Assembly: GCF_907164915.1 (NCBI RefSeq)
Contig: NC_061866.1
Coordinates: forward strand, 53,317,113-53,381,112
Origin: Impatiens glandulifera
Lineage: Eukaryota; Streptophyta; Magnoliopsida; Ericales; Balsaminaceae
Direction of reading: 5' to 3'
Length of the DNA: 64,000 nt
The notes under the pieces were generated by a model. That model saw only the letters and a program-made list of their open reading frames with translations, searched no databases and was not told where the DNA came from. Shown in pieces: positions 21,853-31,129 of this stretch (positions are counted from its first letter, which is position 1; every line of letters starts with the position of its first letter). The translations under genes and the position numbers were made by a program.

Positions 21853-24687
21853 TCAGTGTTTGACTGCCTGGACAATAGCATAGAACTCAATATCATAGGT
21901 ACTGAAATGAAGTTTAGCGCTAGACAGTTTCTCACTAAAATAAGCAACAGGACGCCCAGATTGGCTAAGTACAGCCCCAATACCCAATTTCGAAGCATCA
22001 CAATGTAGTTCAAATGGCTGGGAAAAATCAGGAAGAACCAAAATAGGGGCTGAAGTGAGTCGGTGCTTGATCTCAACAAAGGTAGCCTCGGCATCATCCG
22101 TCCAGAAGAACTTAACCCCCTTCATACAATCAGTGATAGGAGCCGTAACACTGCTGAAGTGAGGAATAAAACGCCGATAGAAGGAAGCCAAACCATGAAA
22201 ACTACGAACTTCAGTGATCGAAGAGGGGCGGGGCCACTGATTGACAGCCAGTACCTTACTCGGGTCCACTTTCAGGCCCTCCCGAGACACCACATAACCG
22301 AGGAACTGGGTAGAATCAGTAAGAAATGTGCACTTCGAGGAAGCAGCATAGAACTTGTCACGCCGGAGAACAGATAACACCTCACGAAGATGGGAGAGGT
22401 GTGCTACCTCGCTGTCACTGTAAATCAAGATGTCGTCGAAGTAAACGACTACAAACTTCCCAATGAAAGGGCGAAGAGCCTGGTTCATCACACGCATAAA
22501 GGTGCTAGGAGCATTCGACAGACCAAACGGCATAACCAGCCACTCATATAAGCCCTCACGAGTCTTAAAGGCAGTCTTCCACTCATCACCCATGCGAATA
22601 CGAATCTGATGGTATCCACTCTTGAGATCCAGTTTGCTAAACACAGAAGCACCACCCAACTGATCCAACAAGTCATCCAACCGGGGAATAGGAAACCGAT
22701 AACGCACTGTAATCTTGTTGATAGCACGACTATCAATGCACATACGCCAAGACCCATCCTTTTTTGGGGTAAGAAGGGCCGGGACAGCACAGGGACTAAG
22801 GCTCTCTCGAATGTGTCCCTTAGCCAGCAAGTCCTCCACCTGTCTACGCAACTCTTCATGTTCTTTGGGACTCATGCGGTAATGAGGACGGTTGGGTATG
22901 GCAGCACCTGGAACCAAGTCAATGTGATGCTGGATATCACGCAAAGGAGGCAAGGCACAAGGCAGATTCTCAGGAAAAACATCTGCAAACTCCTGTAACA
23001 GCGGCTGCACTAGAATAGGCACCTCAGAACTAGCACCACAGGTAATCAGCGAACAAAATAGAGCAAACACCATGCCCGATTCGACCATGGCGGTCTGAAA
23101 AGGACCCCGAGACAACAAGGTGGTAGGGGGGGACGCATGATGAGTGGGGGCAGCACCCTTCTTGGGCTGATTTGGCATCAACACAATCTTGGTACCATGA
23201 AATAAGAACGTGTAGGTATTAGCACGCCCATCATGTATAACAGAATGATCAAACTGCCAAGGGCGACCAAGTAAAAGGTGACAAGCATCCATAGGAACCA
23301 CATCACAATATACAGCATCACGATAATGGGAACCAATGGAAAAATTAACAAGTACGCGCTTGGAAACTGTAACATCCGTACCTTGACTCAGCCAGGACAG
23401 ACGATAAGGCTTGGGGTGAGGTTCAGTGGACAAACCCAGCTTCGAAACTGCAACCTCAGAAATCACATTCTCACAACTCCCAGCATCAATGATGAAGGTG
23501 CAAACTTTGCCACCGATGGTACAAGTGGAATGGAACAGATTATTGCGTAACCACTCGTTGTCAGGAGCACGAGGGGTTAAACATGATCGACGAATCACCA
23601 AAAGGGGGCCAACATCACCAGAAACATACTCCTCCGCTGCCTCATCATCATAAACATCATACACTGGGGTTGAATCTGAAGGAAGAGCAGAGTCAGGATC
23701 ATCCACCTCAGTAAAAAGACCACGATTGGTGGACTTTGGGTTGCGACACTCTGCTTGGCGATGGCCAACTTCACCACAATTGAAACAACGCAAGCCACCG
23801 GGACGTCCCTGCGAGGGGGCTGTAGTGCTGCGAGGGGGGGCTGGGGTGGGATGGGCCGGCTGGGAAGAAGAACCAATGCCACTAGTGGGGACAACCTGTT
23901 TTCCAAAGCTACCCGAACCGCGCCTGGCTAGCTGTTTCTCAGCCTGTGAAGCACGCTGATGTGCCTCAGAAACAGTCAAGGGATCAAACATATTCAAAAT
24001 ATCCTGCAACTGGAGGCGAAGGCCACCAATATAGCGAGAAACCAACTGGAGAGGGGACTCAGACAGGTCAACACGAGCCACAAAGGTGTAAAACTCAGTG
24101 GAATAGTCATCCACGGAACGAGAACCCTGACGAAGATTCTGGAACCGCTGGTACAGGTTACGTTCGTAATTATATGGTAGAAACGCAGCCCTAATATGCT
24201 TCCTGAATTTGTCCCAATTCGTGAGCTTTGCCTTACCATGACGAACACGTGTCTGTTTCAACTGCTGCCACCATGCTTGTGCACGACCATGTAAGCGAAT
24301 CGTAACAAGGGGTACACGACGATCTGCAGGAACTTCCTTGAAATCCAGAATCTCTTCAACCTGAGAAAGCCAATCAATAAACTCTTCCGGTGGTAGACTA
24401 CCATCGAACTTAGGGATGTCCACCCTGAAAGCCTGCTCCCAGCGATGATTGGGGCGTTCAGGGGATCGATTCCGAAGACCACCGAGAGGGTTTTCATCTG
24501 TCATCGTAACATCATCTTCAGGGTGGTGCATGTGCATAGATGCATCCATCCGTTGCGTCAACCATTCAACCTGCCGCCTCAAATCGTCGTTATCACGGCG
24601 AAACTCAGCGTTTTCACGTCGCAACTCAGCAAGGTCACCATCATCAGCACCAGGGGTAGGGTTGTGCGGCTGTCTTCGGGGCGGCAT
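21853..24687 (-). pseudogene. Outer element: gag, protease and reverse transcriptase, truncated by a nonsense codon
   Basis: 944 codons from the ATG at 24687 to a TGA at 21853-21855. An N-terminal charged coiled coil (ELRRENAEFRRDNDDLRRQ) is followed by a gag domain (LHGRAQAWWQQLK), zinc knuckle CFNCGEVGHRQAEC at residues 301-314, a protease of the form FIIDAGSCENVIS and a reverse transcriptase with VVYFDDILIYS. The start of RNase H follows (FELHCDASKLGIGAVLSQ). The stop follows AIVQAVKH, where related elements have tryptophan, so it looks like a TGG-to-TGA change. Gag and reverse transcriptase could still be made, but pol would lack integrase. Confidence 0.88.
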
Positions 24688-24707
24688 ACCTCAGGGTCGA
24701 CTGGAAA

Positions 24708-24716
24708 CTGATACCA
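24708..24716 (-). other. Primer-binding site of the outer element
   Basis: The sense-strand TGGTATCAG, two bases inside the 5' LTR, matches the first nine bases of the usual initiator-tRNA site. The following bases (TTTCC) do not match. Confidence 0.7.
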
Positions 24717-24718
24717 AC

Positions 24719-25122
24719 TGATGCAGCGTGCGTGGCTAGGATGAACCTTTATCAAGATTCGTTGATTCTTACGAATACCGAAAGTTGATAGATATTGAGG
24801 AAACCTCGTTTTCTGATTAATAATCTTCCCCTAACAAAGTGTTTTAAGATTCTTTAAATACTCAAACCCTAGCTTGCAAAAGAAATAAACAACTTTTAAT
24901 AAATTGAAAAAAACACCCGAAACTAATAAAAATGCGATTTTGAGCCCCTAAACGTCGTCAGATGGCCTTAAACCATCATACCTCATGGCAAAACCATGAC
25001 TTCTTCACAGCACCACGTTTCCGCCCGAAAAACACTAGGCAATCGTCGAAATCTGACACTTGCGAGATATTTTCGGATGCTGCAACTTTCGCATAAACGC
25101 CTCTTCGACTCGCACCGCATCA
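24719..25122 (-). repeat. 5' LTR of the outer (CRM-like) element
   Basis: 404 bp, identical by eye to 13517-13920. It is followed by the TGCAA target-site duplication at 25123-25127. Confidence 0.92.
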
Positions 25123-25168
25123 TGCAATGAGTTAGAACCTTTTTAAATAATATTAATTTATTCTTTCA
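25123..25168 (+). pseudogene. RhoGDI tail fragment, right part, joined to a ZW10 copy
   Basis: After the TGCAA duplication the sequence resumes RhoGDI 3' flank (GAGTTAGAACCTTTTTAAATAATATTAATTTA, compare 3956-3992 in two parts). At about 25168 it switches to ZW10 exon 7 sequence. This junction is a duplication breakpoint. Confidence 0.8.
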
Positions 25169-27438
25169 TTATCCCTATCAAGGTTAGAGTGTGACCATTT
25201 CAAGAGAATCATATTACTTTTGCTGGCCTACTTGAATAGTGAACAATTGTTTTCCCTAAAAGTTATATTTGATTCTGTCTCTGGTCTGAAAGTTATGAAA
25301 TTCGAGGAAGTTTGTAAAAGTAACCATATTTTGAGTTTGTCTGTTATATGTGATGGTAATCTCATCTTTGGGCTTGTGAAGCCAGAGAGGCAGCTTGATG
25401 GAATTAACCAGGTCGCTGTACTCATTCACAATGATTGTATCTATCTCTGCCAAGAGGTTCTTGGCCTTGCATTTGAGGTATGATCTGCAAATTTGATTAG
25501 CTTATTGACTATGACAGATTCTCGGAGCTTGTTTGATGTAAGTTGATTTGGAAAAAAAATCATGTTTGATGAAAAAGTAGATTATTCGGGTTAAAATATA
25601 AGTGACTAAAATATCATTTGTATATAATATTTAAAATGTTATAAAAAAATAGTAAGGGTCATTTATTTGGTATCTTGAATGAAGATTTAAATGATGATGG
25701 CATTGATGAAGGGAAAAGGGTTATTTGGGTTAACCCTTCATCAAATAGGCCTTAGGTTCCAGGCATCTATTTATGTCAAGCCTTTGGATATAGGTGAACT
25801 TGAAAAGACAGAAACGATGAACATAACCCGACCCTTAAGTGGATAAAATGAAGATTTAACCCCTGAAATTACAAATTAATCCTCTTTCTTGTGTATCTTT
25901 GGGGTCTCATGTTTATTCAGCTTATATTCTTGAACATCATTATTTCAGTACCGTCCAGATTTCCCAAGCTCCATTAAGGAAATTGCTGTGTTTGTTGATT
26001 TGGCTCCAAGATTCCAGCTAATGGCAGAAAAGATATTAAAAAGGCAAATTCATGTTGTCATTGATAACTTGAATGAGGTATTTTATCAGATATTTGATCA
26101 AAATCTTCCTTGCTCAAAGCTAATTTTTCTTAACGTGTATTCTTTTTTGCATATTGTGATTTTAGGCCATCGATGGTGCAGATGGCTTCCAGAATACTCA
26201 TCAAGCGAAGCAATATGAATCTGCAACATTTAGCATAGAACGGGTAAAACTTGCCTTTATTTTTTTTGTGTGTGTTTTCATGGACTTAACATTTCGCTGG
26301 TTTTTATCAGGTTGTTTTTACTTTAGAGAAGTTATGCATGATCTGGGGTTCTCTTATGCTACCTTTGACTTACAAGAGGAGTATGTGTCTAGTTTTGGAG
26401 GCAGTTTTCTCTAGGATAGTAAAGGACATACTGCTATTAGATGACATTGCTGCTGAGGAAACATTGCAGGTAAATTATATCCATAATGATGTTAGATGGA
26501 AATCTAAGTTTTTAATATTGGTCATTTTTAATGTTTTATTTTTCTGCTTCAAAGACTGATTCAGCTAATGATGGAGAACCTATCTTCTTTGTTGGTGTCC
26601 CTGGATTCTATCGATGAAAGAAGGAAGTTACAAGAAGGGCGTACACATACACCTTCAATTGATGCTAAAATACCTTCTCTTAAGAAAATTCAGAAACTAG
26701 CAGGTAAGCCTGAAACATTTTCTCACTTCTTGCCGAATCTCTTCTGATTGTTGTCTCTCAATTAGCAGAGGTGGAAGAGTTCATCAGAGCTATATTTGCT
26801 GATTCACCTTCGAGGAAAGAATGTTTATGGAGAATACAAAATAGCAGCTTATAGAGATATGTTTTTGCACAAATAATTTCCCTGTACATCCAATCAGTCT
26901 TACTATATCGCACAAAAAATCTCGGTTTTTTTTACTCATGAATAGCAACACCACAGATAGAAAATTTGTCAAGTTCCATTGTTTTACGAAAGGCTTTTGT
27001 ACAATATTTTATTGCCCCCTAATTTACCATTTTTGTTGTTGAGGAGTAACACCTTTTGAAGTTAGAAAAAATTCTATTAAACTCAGCTAATGCACTTCTT
27101 TTCACCACTTTTCCTACTCTAATGGTTTGGTTTGTTCACCTAAATGTCCATTCAAGCTGTTGTCGTTTCCGTTTTATCTAGATGGCCAATAAAAAAGATT
27201 GGTTCAAAATCTCAAATGCTCGTACCATTTATTAATGTTGTGATGTTATTATGGTAAACAGTACTCTCGTTTTGACCTTCAAGTCAAGTGTTTGAATTTA
27301 AGCGAATTGGTCGAATTTTGCAGTTCGGTTGATCAGACTAGTTAAGTTGTAGATACCCATCACCGTGTGAAACCAACGTCACTATTGCATTATCCGAGTG
27401 AGTTGAAAGATATTTTTTTTATCAATGTTCCTGCTTCA
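25169..27438 (+). pseudogene. Truncated ZW10 copy (exon 7 end to 3' flank)
   Basis: The segment corresponds to 61237-63597 of the intact ZW10 gene, with introns kept, so it arose by DNA duplication and not retroposition. It starts inside exon 7 and includes exons 8-12 with splice sites mostly conserved. The last exon has lost its acceptor and first part through an 84-bp deletion between ATTA repeats (parent 62831 and 62915; scar near 26761). No promoter or first 6 exons are present. Several coding exons remain almost unchanged, so the copy is young. It cannot encode ZW10. Confidence 0.92.
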
Positions 27439-27584
27439 GCAATAAAGTCGAGGGATTTAACTCAAACAACGTTAGAACTCTTCTGGGTGTTTATGAATTA
27501 CAGACTAGTCTCCGAATAGGCTCATGATATTTAATTTCACTTCAAAGACAAAAGTCCTTATGTAAGGGGGAAAGGAAGGCTTAC
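27439..27584. other. Junction segment between the ZW10 and PDIL copies
   Basis: Homology to the ZW10 3' flank stops at about 27438 (parent 63597), and the next recognisable sequence is an internal PDIL exon. In the parent the PDIL 3' end lies just beyond ZW10, so the copy has lost the last PDIL exons. The remaining bases are probably PDIL intron. Confidence 0.5.
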
Positions 27585-28674
27585 AGGGCCAGACAATTCT
27601 ATGACTTCAACAGGACCACTATTTGCTTCCAGTTGCATTAGAGCAAATCCTTCAATTGCTAAGGCAGTTCTTGCTCCTTCATAAAGTGATGGACTACCCT
27701 TGTCGGCACCAAACAATAAGATTGATGGGAATCCTTGCACATTGAACCTGCTCATCAGTGACTGGTAAAAAACACCTTATTTAGTTAGTTAGTTAGATGA
27801 GAATATGTCTGCAATTGGATATCAAAATCAAAGTATTACCTTCTCTGCATCACAGTCCACATGACCCAGCTTCACCTTTCCTTTCAAGTTCTTAGCAGCC
27901 TTCTTCCACTCAGGTGCAAGGCTCTTGCAGTGACCACACCTTCAAAAGCATCATCAAATTCTTTAATGATAATTTATCTATCTTTAGTTTAGTTTTTAGC
28001 ATATCAGCAATGCTCTACTATTGCATTCACGCCTAAATGATAGTTACCAGGGAGCAAAGAACTCCACAATCCAGAGTTCTTTACTTTTAAGCACCAGTTC
28101 ATCAAAGTTGCAAGAATTCATATCCACTGATGCACTAGGCTCTGATTTTTTTTTTTGATTCTCCTGAAGCTTTTCCGTTCAAACGTTCCTTTACAAGTGC
28201 TTTTACCTATATTAGAGTACATAGTCATTAGCAATTAATTATACACTATAAATGCTGTTTCTCTATGTTCATAAGAGAAAAGGCTATTTTATACATACAA
28301 ATGTTGTCAAGAGAAACAATTCCAACCTGTTTTAATGCAAATTCTGCAATGAGTTTTGCTTCCCTGTCTCCCTGGTAATCTACCGGAGGTTTCCCAGGAA
28401 CAAAAACCTTTATTGTTGGAAATCCTTTAATTCCATATTCCTACCCCAAGTTAAAAGGATAATTTATCAGAGCAGCATATAAAATGACAATAATCTATAA
28501 GAGATGAATAGGGACCTGAGCAAGACTTTGATGAGCATCAGTATCAACTGCTGCAATAGTGGCAACCCCTTTCAAGACCTTAGCAGCCTTTTCCCATTTA
28601 GGTGTCAAAGATTGGCAGTGACCACACCATGGAGCAAAAAATTCAACCAGAACAATTCCATCTGAATTTAGAAC
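27585..28674 (-). pseudogene. Truncated PDIL2-type protein disulfide isomerase copy
   Basis: Five internal exons with GT-AG introns: 28516-28674, 28327-28440, 28048-28206, 27840-27939 and 27585-27761. They cover both thioredoxin domains, each with the active site APWCGHC (the second split by an intron within WC), then SRFNVQGFPS. The signal-peptide exon and the C-terminal KDEL exon are absent. Exon 28048-28206 has an 11-A run where 10 would keep frame and phase, a +1 frameshift leading to a stop. The parent gene is probably the one ending at 63762. It lies directly after the ZW10 copy, in the same relative orientation as the ZW10-PDIL pair at the right end of the window. Confidence 0.88.
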
Positions 28675-28798
28675 CTGACAACACACATACAAGAACAAGT
28701 CTATTCGACAGATCTCTAATCTATTTCATTAAGAAGAATGCAATCCTTAGGAACTCTATGGTCTTTGCAACATAATTAAGGAGAGTAGAAGATCAAAA
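28675..28798. other. PDIL intron remnant up to the RhoGDI junction
   Basis: Non-coding sequence upstream of the first retained PDIL exon, probably intron. RhoGDI-like sequence begins at about 28799, a second duplication breakpoint. Confidence 0.5.
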
Positions 28799-29039
28799 GA
28801 GTCCACAGGACGAGTCTTACACTAATGAAATGCCAGAAGAGACCACTCCGTCTGGATTCTTCGCTAGAGGCTCGTATACTGTTAAGTCAAAGGTAGTTTC
28901 GATTATAAAACAATCTACTCTATGTTTCATGTTAATGATTGTTCTTTTTTTTTTTTTTCAGTTTTTTGATGATGATAACAAGTGTTACTTGGAGATTGAC
29001 TATACATTTGACATCAAGAAGGATTGGGCATCACGTTAA
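28799..29039 (+). pseudogene. RhoGDI 3' fragment (exons 4 and 5)
   Basis: This matches 3629-3877 of RhoGDI with the intron retained: the end of exon 4 (MPEETTPSGFFARGSYTVKSK) as two parts around TPSG, the intron, and exon 5 ending DIKKDWASR with TAA in place of TGA. Exons 1-3 and the first half of exon 4 are missing, so there is no start. The 3' flank also matches (29040-29548 against 3878-4343). It marks the left edge of the right-hand duplicated block. Confidence 0.9.
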
Positions 29040-29548
29040 GTTGATTTAGGCTCTCTAATCATCAAAATATTTCTTGTTACTCAATTCATTTCTATTCTAG
29101 AAATTCAGTGGAGGCAATGAGTTAGAACCTTTTTAGATAATATTAATTTCTTCTTTCTTTGTCTGTTAATGTCTCCCATGTTTTGATGTGAACTGACTCA
29201 GCAACGCAACAGCTTAATGTTATTCTTATATTGATCTATTTACACAGAGGTTGTCATCTAACAGCAGATCAGATTTCTTTGGAAACAGTTTTTGAAAGTA
29301 AGACCCATCAAATAATCCTACAAACATCTTAGATCTTGGACTAACTTGAGAAGAATCTTTAATCTAGAACAACAAAATTATATCTTTGCAATTGAGTTAA
29401 TCAAAATAGAAACATAGTTGATCTCTCTGTTTGTTAAAAACAACATTAATCAGAATGAAGCAAAGCTTGATGATGACTATACTATACTACTCCCTGGTTC
29501 TTCAAGAACTCCAAGCCTTTTGATTCCTCTTCTCTGATGATGACTATG

Positions 29549-30230
29549 CTATACTACTCCCCAAAAGCCTTTTGATTCCTCTTCGTTGATGAAGCTGAAG
29601 ATTTCAGAAAGACCCATTTCACCTTGAAAGATATTTACTAATTGGGGAATATCTTTCTCAAACTTTGAGATGAACCTTTTTCTAAACATCTTTTTACCGG
29701 TTTGCAATATAGACGAGATTGGAACTTGTTTGTTCAACAATCCCCTAATCATCAGAACTTTGACAATTGAGCACCTTGGAATTACCCTTCTATCCAGACT
29801 GTAGTGAAGAACAGTAGGAACAGATGCAATATCAGACGGCTTCACTCCCATTTTGTTAACAAGATAATCCATCTTACTGCATATGTTTTCCTCGGATAAT
29901 ATCATACAAAAAGGATGTTTTTTCAAAGCTGTTTCAAGGTCATCTCTAGACCATCCACACTTGACATAAGTTTGACCTTTAAGTTCCCTCGTACGAATGC
30001 TCAGTTTAGTAAAAATAACTAAGGCGTCGCAAAAGGATAAATTCTTGGAATCGAATCCCATCCGAACAACCTCATCCACTTTTTCCTTAAACTGAATTGG
30101 GTTCTGGAGAAGGATTCAAATATGAACAGTAATTAAGTGTGTCAACCGGGTTTCAGGGACATGAAGTTCTCTCAGGAGTGGAATATTGGTGGCTAAATTT
30201 CTCACACCGTTTTGTCTTTGTTGTTTGTCC
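29549..30230 (-). pseudogene. mTERF-a copy, C-terminal part, with frameshift and stop
   Basis: This is the downstream half of a decayed mTERF-a copy. From the copia junction at 30230 downward it has a 5-bp insertion (AAAGACAAAACGG against AAAGACGG) and then GGA changed to TGA in the HIGIL segment, so the frame is lost. Downstream an open frame of 176 codons survives (29549-30079), with QTYVKCGWSRDDLETALKKH and MGVKPSDIASVPTVL. The N-terminal part continues at 35804-36322 on the other side of the copia element. Confidence 0.9.
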
Positions 30231-30568
30231 TGTTGGAATTAAATGGTTTAATTAATAAATTAAAGTTTAATAATTGGGATAATTACCCACTAATTAGTAA
30301 TAACTACTCATTTGGAATAACTACCCACTAACTAGTAACTATCCATTAAGGTCTCTTTGATGAAAAGAGAGGGATTATAAATATAGTGTTAAGGTCCCTA
30401 AGGCCATTATCTCATCTAAGAAAAACACCATCGATAAGAGATAAATCGGTTTTAGAAGATCGAAACTTTAAAGTATCAAGAAGAATGGCTGGAGGTAAGT
30501 TTAAATTATTTTTCCGCATTAAATCTAAATAAAAGAGTTATTAGATCATTAAGTATATAAATTCTACA
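30231..30568 (+). repeat. 5' LTR of the copia element
   Basis: 338 bp. It contains a TATA box (TATAAATA) near 30372-30379, and an ATG at 30485 followed by the splice-donor-like GAG|GTAAGT at 30492-30499. Confidence 0.92.
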
Positions 30569-31127
30569 TTTGGTATCAGAGCCTTAAAAACTTCTGCCTT
30601 CTTTGTTAATGAAACTTATTTATAATATTTCTGCACTAATTCAAGAAAGTTTCGTTCATTTAATTATTATGGTTGATTCACGTTATTTATAATTTGAGTA
30701 TATTTTATAAATGTTATTGTGAATTAAAATGTCAAATGATTCGATTGATTTAGCTAATTAAAGAATAACCACAGCATCTTTAGTTAGGCTGAAAAATAAT
30801 TGTTTGGAATCATATTAACATTATTGTAATTAATTTCATTAATATAATAGATTTTATCCCACAGGAATTTCTATTATTTGTATGTGATTAATTGGGATGA
30901 AATATCATGTTATATATTTTTTTAATTACCCGCAGGAGTTAAGAAAATGAATGATTTGATAGTTTTATCATAAGGTTATGAATGTATCTGACTGAATTGA
31001 ATCTTTAGCCCACAGGCAAGTTTTATGTCATTAGATATATTTTAATTTAAGCATGATTTACATTGGTAAACATGATTTTGTTTATTTGCCTCAACTTATT
31101 TTAAACATGTATAATTAAATTTTACAG
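30485..31127 (+). other. Predicted leader intron of the copia element (30495-31127)
   Basis: The first ATG after the expected transcription start is at 30485, inside the LTR. Ten bases later there is a strong donor, GGAG|GTAAGT. A matching acceptor, TTTTACAG, ends at 31127, three bases before the gag ATG at 31130. Joining them puts the LTR ATG in frame with gag (Met-Ala-Gly-Val, then the gag Met). Without splicing the LTR ATG reads 15 codons to a stop, and many upstream ATGs precede gag. This is inference from sequence only. Confidence 0.5.
30571..30583 (+). other. Primer-binding site of the copia element
   Basis: TGGTATCAGAGCC, complementary to the 3' end of initiator methionine tRNA, two bases after the 5' LTR. 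Confidence 0.93.
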
Positions 31128-31129
31128 TT

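Larger units (their letters stand above)
13517..25122 (-). mobile_element. CRM-like Ty3 chromovirus, interrupted by a second Ty3 element
   Basis: Complete LTR retrotransposon on the minus strand. The LTRs are 404 bp (13517-13920 and 24719-25122) and identical by eye. The target-site duplication TGCAA is at 13512-13516 and 25123-25127. The primer-binding site at 24708-24716 reads TGGTATCAG on the sense strand, and a polypurine tract (CCCTGGGGGGAA, sense) abuts 13921. The gag-pol frame is broken by one in-frame nonsense codon (21853-21855) and by the nested element at 14048-20490. The integrase C-terminus (DVFNVKHLVPF, then SRTNLFYPGG) is of the kind found in CRM chromoviruses, and its frame runs into the 3' LTR. 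The CRM assignment rests on recognising that motif. Confidence 0.9.
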
